Source: Tubiluchus corallicola
Lineage: Eukaryota > Priapulida > Priapulimorpha > Priapulimorphida > Tubiluchidae
Assembly (NCBI GenBank): GCA_030141605.1
Contig: JAQGDQ010000205.1
Coordinates: 126,001 to 190,000, forward strand
Direction of reading: 5' to 3'
Length of the DNA stretch: 64,000 nucleotides
Shown: piece by piece, positions 36,482 through 47,697 of the stretch
How positions within the stretch are numbered: position 1 is the stretch's first letter
Layout: every line of letters begins with the position of its first letter
Made by a program: the position numbers and the translations under genes
Notes under the pieces: model-generated
What the model was told of the DNA's origin: nothing
The model's database searches: none
Seen by the model: only the letters and a program-made list of their open reading frames with translations

Positions 36482-36884
36482 GATAAGGCTGAGTTTTGAA
36501 AACTAGTAGACTAGTACTGTATCCAAGGAGGGTTAGTTTGCAAAAATTTGCAATTAGAGCTAAAGAATCTTTTAGTGCTGAAGAAGCTTGGGCAATTTTT
36601 TACTGGTGAGTCTATACTACAACACAGTTTGCAGTTAGCCAATTTTGTTTTTATGTATGATTTTGTATGCTCATTAGGCTGTAGGAAAAATTTGAGGCTT
36701 CATTTGCTAGTTGAATCCATGGCCTTGTAATTGTTGATCAGAGGATAAATACACTTAATTGTTTTTGTGGTAACTATCACCTCAAAAGATTGCTGCAGTA
36801 GTAATGTGCGGGATGTAATTTCTATATTCCTAAATTGCTGGGAAATGTATTTTATATGCAAAATTTTCAAGTTGTGCTAGAAAT

Positions 36885-36890
36885 AATAAA
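36885..36890 (+). promoter_or_regulatory. ABHD14: Candidate poly(A) signal AATAAA for ABHD14
   Basis: Canonical hexamer about 400 bp after the stop codon, followed by GTTG and T-rich sequence. Confidence 0.4.
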
Positions 36891-39724
36891 TTGTACGTTG
36901 TTAACGCCTTACAATTGTTCATAAAATCATTAGTACAGTTTAGTGACAATGTGCATTGGCACTGTGTCAGTGGTAACTGGTAAACTGGTTGTGAGCACTG
37001 TCAGCACATAGCTTCATCTTTTTAAAGCAAGGTTTCTAATGTTACTTTGTTGAGCTGAAGATAAATGATTTGGTCTCATGAGTTGGAAACAGTAATTTTA
37101 CTGTAAAAAAGGATTACATACTTACAGGCAGAACAAATATTTTGTTTAATATAAATTGCACATACTTTTTATTATCATTTTTGAAAGGTTTTATGTGAGC
37201 TGTGTGAAGTGTATCTTTTTCTATTTTTACTTAATTGCTCCACCATAGTAATAACATACGTAAGCAAAGAACTCGAGAAATACTTGAAACATTTTCAGTA
37301 AAATACTTGAAATATTCAAAGCTGCAAATACCTGTATGTCAAATAAGAATGAACAAGTTCAGTAACCTTTAGTATATCCTATCCAGCAGAATACCAAAAT
37401 TTCTCGGTGTGGCAGTTGGTTAACTATGCCGTCCGAAAACTATTTCCTATAGTCTAAATTATCTTATTGCGTGAATGATTTTATAGTGATGATGTAATGA
37501 TGCATTTAGATTCATAAATTGAAAATTTTTAAATAGTGACATAACTATATACCATATACACCATTTTTATCAAGTGATTTCACGATTTCATACAAAACCG
37601 ATGAAATATACTATGATTAAGAATGATGTTAATATGCGCAAAAAGAGAGTATTTTGACTGGCCTCACCAGATCTATCCACATTTCAGCAAAGTAAAATTA
37701 CTGACATAAATTACCATGTTGTGAAGTCATTAATTCAAAATAAATTTAATTTGTGATTGTAATTAATCTTCGGGTAACATTCTTGATAAAAATTACAATA
37801 TTGTTATACATTCCACTGTTACTTGTTAGAATTAAGTGCCTTATTTCAAGTTTTAGCAGCTAATAAATTTTAGAAAGTTAGCAACAGTTATTGTTGAAAT
37901 TAAGGTTAGGTCTATGTTAACTTTCATTTGTTAAAAATTTGTTGCTTTTGATACTGTTGAAGATGGGTAATAAAATTTGAAAAATACTTATGTCTGTTGA
38001 TTTTTGTGTGTGTTTTTTAAATTTATGTTTTTTTGGTAGGGAATGGAAGGATTTTTATTAGTAATCTCTGTTATGAATTGTGATAACATTGGATTGTACT
38101 GTGTAGATGTAATGCATGTGTTACATCTGTGTACTGCAAAACTAATACATGAAACTCTAGAAAAGATATCTAACATAATATTATAGTTCAGAAACATAGT
38201 CATAATAATTTTTTGGATCTGCACGTATCCATGGTTATATTGTTATCGCACGCCACAGTTCATCGTGAGAGGTTGAAATATCACGAACCATTGCGTAGAC
38301 AGTAATGGAGCCCGAATTTTTCAGTTTCTGAATACAGCCCTCGTGTATTCTCATTTATGGATCATGCCTGTTAAATGAATCTACCTTATGCATTGCTTTT
38401 TTAATTATATATTTGCACATACATGCACAGAGTGCAGCACAGTATTATTATAATACATTAACCACGTTAACATGCAGTGTGGCTTATATAACACTGTTAA
38501 AAATTACACCTGTTATATTGTTGTGGTTTTTTTCATTTTAATGTATAATTTGTCTGCAAAAAACGGGATTCCAGGAGTTCGCTTAGTTTTTGGTGGCTAT
38601 ATATTTTTGCTCTACGAGTATATAGTGTATGTAATGTATCAAATCGTTATAATCGTGGTAGTTAAAGTGAAGCACCACAAAAAGTTGTTTAGAGAATGAG
38701 TGTACTATATAACCCAGTTTTGGGTGCCTTATTCGCAATGGCTACCAAAATTAAAGCCATACCAAGTATCAAAATGAGGGGTCAGTTGCAAACGTGAGCT
38801 AAATAGTAAATGTTTCTCGTGATTTTCTTATGGAAATCATTAAATTTACACTCAAAAAAACAAGCAAGTAGGATGTGCCGGATCCATGCAAGCATGTTAA
38901 TACTTCCGTTCTAAGTTGATTATTGCGTGATCATGAGTGAATATCATTTGTACAACACGTGTACATACAAACATCAGCAAATGTTAAATTTCTGCAACAA
39001 GTGTGCAGTAAAGATAAACATGTATAATATTTTATAAAGTGATTTATGAAAGCCCCAATTAGTACCGATTCGACAACTTTAAAACAATCCTGAGGAGGTG
39101 GGTTAGCGTGTTCGTGGGAAGGGTATACAAATTACAAACGCAACAATTTATTACATGAAAGTATAGCTGAAACAGTAGATAATTTATAAATGCCCTCAAT
39201 ATTTAGTGGCCCGGAAGCACTTGCGCACCTTGCTGGGCCTGAGACAGATTTATGGATAGAGTACATCAACCAGAAAATTCACTAGGCCTTATCTCTGCCT
39301 CAACCCTGTCGCCACACAGAATTATCATGAAAGATATAGTGCTGCACTGGAGGGTAAGGTGATAAAAAAAGACGGCTTTAATTGGTGTTCAACAAACATA
39401 CTTGTGGGATATCTACAAAAGGTATTGGAGAATGTTGAGCTTGACTCTGCCGCTTTCAGGCTCTGATCAATGATCATACCTCTCAAGACTGCAGGGCGTG
39501 CAAGACGCACAATGCGTTTTCACTTAACATTGAGAAACTGTTAGGTTTTCTGTTGTTTCAGCAATACTTTGACGTAATAACTTTTGTGTTTTTTTGTTAA
39601 TTTTGTTGCTTTTTGTCACTTGGCCCTAGCAAATAATTATAATACAGTGCAGCTTATATACAACACACCCTTATTAAGTAAAGGTTCCCCGTAAAAAGTG
39701 ATCAAATCATGATGATTGAATCAA

Positions 39725-39812
39725 TTTACAATTCTATACACAATTTAAATACCCTAGCCCTAACCCTAATCCGCTTCATGAACTAATTTCCTTATGTGTG
39801 GGGAATTGTAAA
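39725..39812 (-). mobile_element. Small TIR element with telomere-like core, copy 2
   Basis: An 88-bp element with ends TTTACAATTCTATACACA and TGTGTGGGGAATTGTAAA. The core reads CCCTAGCCCTAACCCTAATC followed by CGCTTC, the reverse complement of the copy at 9214-9328, which has GAAAGCGGATTAGGG. It lies about 200 bp upstream of MED4. Confidence 0.75.
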
Positions 39813-40005
39813 TCTTATACGTAATGATTAGTGATAGGACCCTAATTGTTGGTATCACTAATGTGAGCATGCCACTCTGCCAAGTTGTCCTTTATGACCC
39901 ATTTTTACGAGCAGCCAAAAATTGAATTGGGCGTAGATAATGCCCAGTGTGCAGTTATAGATGCGCCGACGTATTTGTTAGCGGTGAGATCGTAAAGAGA
40001 TCAAT

Positions 40006-43000
40006 ATGGCAGCTCCCAGTACAAAGTCACAATTACTCACTATTGTAGATGACTTAGAAATTACAACAAAGTAAGTTCATTCCGTCGTAATTACGTACCA
40101 GATGTGCTTAGACAAGGTTATGAGTTATATTTTAGAATAGATTAGAGAATAATTCGAATATGTTCGGTATTTCAATCCTAACGATAAGGGCAGAAATTAA
40201 CAAAATTACTCTTTAAAACTGTACCCAAAAACACTAACCTGCAATATTGAAAACGCTGAGCGGTTGAACTAATAGATTAACGAAATCTGTAATGCCATAC
40301 CCAAACTATTGCTTTGATGACTTGTCTTTAAATTTTGCAGGGAATTGTTTGACTGCCTGATTACGAGAAAGCAAGAAGGTCAGAATGTAGAAGAAGAATA
40401 TCAAAAACTCACTGAACTACTTATACAAAAAGAAGAGGAACTCAAGAATATGCTAAAAATTGGTATGAGCAATTTTTGTTGTCATGTTTTATGAAGCTTT
40501 CACGCAGCTTTTTCTGAACCTGTTGTCCAAACCCAGTTAGCAATTTTCTTACATTCTCCAGCTTCTATCGTAATTTCTTTTCAGTTTGTTAATAAAATGT
40601 TGTTATGAATTAATCAGTGTTTATTTTTCATGTTGTGGCTATACATCTGTATTACAAGTTGGCTACATGCAGTAGAAACATTAGAAGCAGTACAGTACAA
40701 AAGTCATCATTATTTTTAATCAATCCTAGATGTACTTTAGATGCAATGATTCCAAATTAGTCACTAAATATTAGGCTGGCTTTCATTTATGCCAATAGAA
40801 AGCAGAATATGGATACTGTGTAGGGTGTTTAGTAGTGTCTTTCTGTCTGTGTATGTGTCTCCCCTTGCTATAAAATAAAAACAGATTGAAGCGGTCTGGT
40901 GAAGAGCAGAAAACTCCATGAATTTGGGGTCAAAAGGATATTAGTTAAGGTTATAAGGGAAAAATTGCCTGTCCAGACAAAAGGGATGAACTTTAGTCAC
41001 CAAATTTGGCGCAGGGATAAGAGTGGACGAGATAAAAAAGATGCCCAATGCTTTTAAATTAAAAATGTTGAAGGTCAAGTTCAAAAGATTCAAAACTGTC
41101 AAAATAAGTTTTTGTTCATCTATAGTGACTTGATGTCAGGGCATTTTCTTTCTCTGAAGGTGTTCACCTTCACCTGTTTTGAGGGTCATCCTTCTAATTA
41201 CATCTATTTTCCGAAAATGAACAAGCTACTTTGGGAAAAGAGCTCCTTTGATATTAGGTTAGAACTTGAACCTCTCTAGAACAGAAAACCAATTTATAAA
41301 ATATGGCTTCCTGGAATTATTCCTAATTATCTATTCATGTACTAGTTGGCAATGACAATGCTTAATTCTGAGAAAGCCAGTCCCCATAGTAGGGTATGGA
41401 TTAGATTAACCCAGGTAACCGTTGTTCTTTCAGTTTTGTTAATAGTACATTACTATTCATAGCCAAGGAACAAGGAGAGGTACAGAAAAAAATAGACTTG
41501 TTAAAAGAACAATCTCGAAAAAGGGACCAGGATGTTCACATTCTACAACATCAACTTAAAGAAGCTGAATACATATTGGTAATGTCTAATATTTATATTC
41601 AGTCATATCTATAGTTTGTCTGTCAAAATTTTTCACGTTGACATGTTGATGCAGCAACTTATACTGCAAGCCCTTTAACTAAAGCTTTGACACAAACAAA
41701 CTACATCACCTAGACAGAGTGTGTTTTTGTTTTAGTGATATGATTATACTGGACTGCAAATTATTTGCAGATCAGTTAACATTATTTAGAATTGTGCACT
41801 TATAGTAGAAATTATGTTACAGTGGCAGCCAAAATTGGTGAGGGTGCTGGTTCAGAACATTTTTAGCCATTGTCTTAATACTGTGTAAAACGAAACAAAT
41901 ATATGTAATTTTAATGTTGTAATTTGTGATTGTAATTTTAAACAAACAAACATATAAAAGTTTATACATAAACTTGATAAAATCATAAAAAAATTTTCCT
42001 TACTAATAGCCTAAATTGTCACCGTTTAACCTTAATTCCTTCATGGTAAGCACATGACAACTGTCAACAAACTGTGTGAGTGACAGTACTTTCTCTACTT
42101 GGGCTCAGACATGTGCACATGGCCGCATGGCCACAACAGCCGAGCATTGCATTGCTGGTGTGCACTGTACTGGGCTGTGAAATAGTAGTACCTTCGCGTG
42201 CTCTGGTGCCATACAAGAATAAAAGAAAGAACTAAAGAAAAAAGATTTTTTATATTGAATATTATCGATAATATTGCGTAAAAATATGGGGTGCTGTAGT
42301 TCCACAGCACCTATACACTAGCCGCCACTGCTCTGTTATCTAGAACGTCCATGTACATACTTTTTCATTAGTTAACTCATTCAAGAGAATTGTGAAATTT
42401 GCTATAAATACATCATGGCAGCATTCTCAGGAAATTTTCCTTGTTTTTATTTTCTGTTTGTTCAGTAAATGATACACCATGATTTTTTGTTGAGAGACTG
42501 TATTTTAACATGAAAACCCACAGTTTCAACATTTTATTATGATAATAATATGATAATTTTATTTTGATAATAGCAACACATAGTATACTATACTAGTGTT
42601 TTGCCTTGCATCTCAAAGTCTTTGAATATAGTATTTGCCCTGGTTTATACACACTCTTTCCATGATGCGAAACTCGATTTATGAGCAAATCATTTACGTT
42701 AAGTGTTTTGTTCAGTCTATAAACACGATTTATGTATATAAATAATATTACAGTATAACATGATTGTGACATTTTTTACCAACGTAGGATGGTAGTGTCG
42801 TCTGTTGGCTGAATTCGGAATCGTAAGCTGCACAATTTTTTTGTTTTGCTTCTGAGGCTTACCAAAAGTGATAAAAAAACTTCATTTTCATTTCACAGTC
42901 GACCGCTATTTATCAGGCAAAGCAGAAACTTGCCTCAATAAACCGAGCACAAAGTAACAAAGTTTGTTCAGAAGATCTCATTCGATATGCACATCGTATT

Positions 43001-45137
43001 AGTGCATCTAATGCTGTAGCAGCTCCATTATCTTGGGATATAGGTAATAATTTTTCGCTTGCGTCTTTTACTTGTTGCTTGCTTTTGTAATATAGTACAT
43101 TTGAATATTCTTTACCTCCACATTCGTGATTGTCTTGGTCATGGTTAGCAAAATGTGAAAATCAAACTACATTTTTGTACTTTTTTCATGTTATTTTGTA
43201 TTTCAACTAATTGATATAAAAATATTAAACAAAGAAACATTTAATAATGGAAAGTTTCCTCTACAATGACAAAATGTTTTCTCATGATTGTGGGAGCGAA
43301 ATTGACGTCATCCTACAGTGATCATAGACTAGAATCATTTGTACTCTAGAGTGCGTGTTTCTAATTGTATGTTTTGTCTCGTCTCATGATGTTTAATGAA
43401 GTTACATCATTTAAATTTTTCAAAATATTATCTAATATTATCTGAAGCGTACTGTTTCATGATTCTCTGACTGTAGTAATGTCATTTGATAACCAGAATT
43501 TTTTGCTGTTTGACCTTAGCAGAAACACTCTGTTTGTATGGTTTTAGCATCTTTGATGTCGGCTGTACAAAATGTTTCCACTGCTACTCAAACAGCTTGT
43601 TAAATACTGAACCTGTTATGCTGTATTTATTATTTCTTTTCTTTTGTCATTTTTTACATTTGATCGCCTTGAATATCTATATTTCACCCTTCCAGCAGCT
43701 TACATGTAAGACTACATATTATTTCACTCCCTATTAAATACAACTTCACACTTCTTTCCATTTTTTTTCAGGTGATCCTCGCCGACCATACCCCCAGGAT
43801 ATAGAAATGCGACTTGGTTTTCTTGGCCGGAAAAGTGATTTACCATTTGTAGCTGAGCAACAGAATGCAGCTAATAAACCAGGTATTGTGAATTGGCTGT
43901 CTAATTATTTTTTTAAACCAGGTATTGTGAAATGGCTGTCTAATTATTTTTTAAACCAGGTATTGTGAATTGGCTGTCTAATTATTTTTTTAAACCAGGT
44001 ATTGTGAAATGGCAGTCTAATTATTTTTTTAAACCACGTATTGTGAATTGGCTGTCTAATAATTTTGTTCAACAATTTTGATTTATATCAGATTTAAGCA
44101 GATTTAAAAATGTCTGCAAAATTTGTCTGCAAAATTTATAGGCATTTAATCTTGAATTAAACATTGGATGACAGAACTATTTATTTTATACACAATTTAA
44201 TGAATGATAGACTTGCAGTGTGTCTACAACGGAGCCACTAAATACAGTTTTTTACTACAGTTTATAATCATAAGATTTGCTATAATGATTTTTACAAGTT
44301 AGTGTCATATTTTTGAAAAGAATTTAAAATTTAGTTTTCAAATGCAAGTGGAATTTTTATCATTTCAAGATATCGGCTACTGATCACACCAGCAAGTAAA
44401 GTTTGTCCATTTAAAATTCAACAACAATAGTTAACATTTGTGCATAAGAATTCTATTAGTTCAAGTAGCTTTTGTTATTAGAGCAATGATTATCACATGT
44501 ACAAGAACAGTTTCGTATTGTTGACATGTTGTGTAAAATGTATGCTCCCATAGATTAACAGGAAATCGCGAGAAATCATTTTATAGGCCATAGTACTTCT
44601 TTCAGGTATCAGGTGTATATTTTCGTGGTTCTTGATTTAGATACAGTAGTCTTTCAACTTTTGAGCACTTCGACAAAAATTTGGCTTCTAAATTTTACGT
44701 TAAATGGTCAGCCTGTCATTTGCTTGCCATATTTTAGAAGGTGAACCATTAACAATAAATATCGTTTTGTAAAACTCATCCATATCATGCATTTTGAACA
44801 ATTGATTACATTTTTAAATAGTAATAATTCTTATCGTTTAGTTGCAAAGTTTTGTAAGGCCTTTGTTTGAGTATTGAACTGGGCGAGTGTTGTCAGACAG
44901 CAGAGCAAACTGTATGTTTATGAAAATGCATACTTTTAATTTCTGTCATTTTCAGTTCAAGGTAGTTCGTTGGCATGGCAACCACCCCCAGAAATGGCAC
45001 CCACAGTCAGTGCAACAGCTGGCAGTCATAGTGCAATGGTGATGGAAAATCGAGGTCAGAATAAGGAAAATGAACATGATGATGTTGAAGTAATGTCTAC
45101 AGACAGCTCTAGTAGTAGCTCCAGCGAGTCAACCTAA
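40006..45137 (+). CDS. MED4: Mediator complex subunit 4
   Basis: Six exons, 40006-40070, 40341-40462, 41463-41578, 42899-43043, 43772-43882 and 44956-45137, join in frame to 246 residues. The N-terminal half is a coiled coil ([20 protein letters not shown] through [16 protein letters not shown]). The conserved MED4 core follows ([21 protein letters not shown], then [14 protein letters not shown]). The C-terminus is acidic and Ser-rich ([14 protein letters not shown]). MED4 sits in the Mediator middle module, which couples transcription factors to RNA polymerase II in the nucleus. The exon 5 donor is the first of five tandem copies of a repeat (see 43876-44073), which could yield an alternative form 13 residues longer. 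The ATG is the first in the exon and is preceded by an in-frame-unsupported, stop-containing leader. Confidence 0.96.
42104..42319 (-). repeat. Dispersed repeat family B, copy 1 (SINE/MITE-like)
   Basis: About 216 bp whose reverse complement matches 62103-62321 along its length: GTGTATAGG, a GTGGAACT(A/G)CAGCACCCC block, a T-rich centre, CCAGAGCACG, GGCTGTTGTG, and CATGTGCACATGTCTGAG. In this copy one end forms a perfect 7-bp hairpin (GTGCTGT/ACAGCAC, loop of 6). It lies in MED4 intron 3, antisense to the gene. Confidence 0.8.
43876..44073 (+). repeat. MED4: Five-copy 38-39-bp tandem repeat spanning MED4 exon 5 splice donor
   Basis: The unit (AAACCAGGTATTGTGAATTG, then GCTGTCTAATTATTTTTTT) starts inside exon 5 and includes the exon end plus donor (CCAG|GTATTG). 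Units begin at spacings of 39, 38, 39 and 39 bp. Four copies retain CAG|GT; the fifth reads CAC|GT. Using the second donor (43922) would add 39 nt without a stop. Using the third would add 77 nt and shift the frame. Confidence 0.92.
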
Positions 45138-47697
45138 TCCTGTTAGCTTCAAGACTCCATTCCATTTCATTATTGTATATATTTTTCAATTTTGTATGTA
45201 AAGCATAAATGTTTTGTGTCGTCAATAATTAGTTAAGCAGTAATGTACCAATTTTGCAAAAATGGATCTCTGAATCTCATGTTTAAACAAAAAAAGGAAA
45301 AAAGACAAATAATTCCATAAAAGATCTCTGTTACTTTTTATTTTTGTGAGTCGTCTGCATATATGGTTTTTCAGCATTATGCCAACATGCTGCATATTGT
45401 ACCACTTTGTGTGAAGGTGATTTATTAATGTCTAAAATATTGCACCAGTTGGAACAAAATTGGACTGTTGACCGTGCATTGTCGTTGAACACTGTTGAAC
45501 AACATCAATGTGCACATCAAATATTATACCAAACTGAATGTGCATGACGAGTTGATAATACACTTGCAGTCTATATTCTTAATTGTCTGTATGTGTAAAA
45601 ATATCTAATCTTGTACCAATACGATGACATTATTTTTAAAAAAATAATATTGTTTCCAAGATTTCGACCATTTTGTGACAAAATTCTGTGCTGGGATAAC
45701 AACTTTACTGACCCAAGGTTAAGAGTTCGAGTTACTAACTAGTTGTTGCTGGTAAATGTGCTTCCTGCTTTTTTGTCCCAAGTTTTGTTTTTAAAAATAG
45801 CCTACTCATTGAGAGCCATCCACCCAGCCCATGCAAAAAAATCTAGACTGACCGTCAAAGACCTATTTGGAGCTTGATCATAATCGTAGGACTGAGTTTC
45901 AATAACCTTTGTGTCTAAGGTCGCTTGTTATTTAACTACCATCCCTTTGTCTATTTTACTCAGACCCTGTTGCTTTTGTAAGCTCTATATTTTATGCGAG
46001 ATAAACTCATAATAATAGTAATTTATATAACTAGCAACATAACGATTAGTGGCAATGAGTGCAGGAATTGGTGAAGTGGAGACACATGTAATTACACTGT
46101 CTCGACTACGATTTCGATTACGTGATCTTACTTACTTACTTACTTTGCAGCAGTTACAATATTATACATGTACTAATCTACTAGGATATAGTGCACTCTT
46201 AGCAACAGTGCAGCATATAGTCAAGTTGGCTGACTTTAATTTTATACATAGTAGTAGTCGTAAAACAAAACAAATATGCAATAAACTTTAATAATAACGT
46301 CAAGATTGGCCATATTGCGTTTGCACGTGCTATTCTGGACTCTGGACTAAAGAAGAAGTAAAGCATGCGGCAAAGTCATTGAAAAACAACGAAAGCCCGG
46401 GTGCTGATGAATTAAATGCTGAGTTAGTCAAGTATGGATCAGATAATGTATATGCAGAAATGCATATATATTATATTCAAATGTTAACATATTTAGATTT
46501 TGCCCAGAAATATTTAAACACTTCAGCATTGATCCTTAGAAATAAATCCACTTGGGGCATTGCGGCGAGTAGGGAGTCCTGGCATAGGGAGGTGAGCAGA
46601 ATCATGTCCCTGGACGTATGATTCATTGGATGATAACTCTGTGTGTAAAATTAGAAAACTTATAATTTCAAAAGCACCGATAATACTAGTATTAAACTAT
46701 TATTATTAATAGTGAGGCAGCCAGTTACTAGGGCTGCAACAATAAACCTAGGTCATTGTGTGGTATGTAGCATGACACTAACCTCATGGTACACCTGTGT
46801 TAATGTTTGCAGCTTTATAAAAAACTAGATCGTAGATGAGGCAGTTAATGAATGCTAAGCATACCTATCAATCAACAGTTTTAGGATTGCTAAAATAACT
46901 CGACAAAACATTTGATTTTATTTATTACTTGTGTAATGTGTAGGCTATTGTTTGCATAGTAAGCCACCAGATAAGCAAAATGTAAATTAGTACTTTAGAG
47001 TTTAGGTTTAAAAGTTGCTTCTGTATTTTCTGGTTTACATTTGTGATTTCACAAATTTTTGTGCAAACAACATAATTAGCCTCCTACAGATCAACCATTT
47101 TGGCTGTTAGCAGCGCCTGTGGCAAGTCAACTTCTGCTGTTGTACACTGATTGAGAGATATCTACAGTACATTCCACAGCTGCAGCTTGAATCACTCGAA
47201 ATCGTTTTTATAAGCATACGGTCAAGTTCATGCTTTTTTGCTCAATATCACTGACGCAGTTTATCACAATGCGTGTGCACTTTGGTAATGTGCATCTCGT
47301 AATAAAAGAAATCACGATGCAGCGATGAATTGTTACAGGCCTAGCAGCACTTGACAATATATTCAGATTAGCTTGTTGCATCAAAGCACCATCTACGTTT
47401 GAAAATTTTAGATATCACAACACAGTGCCAGTGAATGCATTGTTCTACGTTTGCTTTCCTTGCCTGTTTTTATCATCAATTGTTTTTGGTAATAACTGTA
47501 CAACTGGCCATAGAATGTCAATACAAAATGCAACGTAGTGGGCTTTTGTTCACAACTTTTATGTACATCTTGCCAGATCTGTCTCATAGTTTTGTTTGAC
47601 ATAGTAAGAAATTGACTTTCATGTAAATTTGTCATTTCATTTTATTTCCTTTTAGATTTGTTATTTCATTTGTGTTGACACCTGCTGAAATTTTAAA
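45138..47697. other. Intergenic region between MED4 and DHDH
   Basis: No host gene was recognised. A LINE reverse-transcriptase fragment lies at 46346-46449. The rest is AT-rich with short open frames lacking domains (46049-46291 and 47408-47635). A pyrimidine tract with AG at 47655 just before the DHDH start may be the acceptor of a 5' non-coding intron. Confidence 0.5.
46346..46449 (+). mobile_element. LINE reverse-transcriptase N-terminal fragment
   Basis: The frame reads TKEEVKHAAKSLKNNESPG then ADELNAELVKYG, the conserved start of non-LTR RT domains (I-x-x-A-x-x-x-L-K-x-x-K-S-P-G-x-D-x-x-x-x-E-L). Homology stops abruptly afterwards, so only a short relic remains. Confidence 0.7.

Larger units (their letters stand above)
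36482..40005. other. Intergenic region between ABHD14 and MED4
   Basis: It contains the probable ABHD14 3' untranslated region (poly(A) signal at 36885), the second copy of the telomere-core TIR element (39725-39812), and otherwise AT-rich sequence. Short open frames (for example 38472-38699) have no recognised domain. Sequence at about 39200-39530 has higher GC and could be an old insertion, but I could not identify it. Confidence 0.5.

Noticed and set aside
39325-39510. Minus-strand frame in the GC-richer patch before MED4
   Set aside because: No domain recognised; both strands broken by stops outside the short frame.
43876-44073. Possible CRISPR-like array
   Set aside because: Five head-to-tail copies without unique spacers in a eukaryotic intron; a minisatellite.
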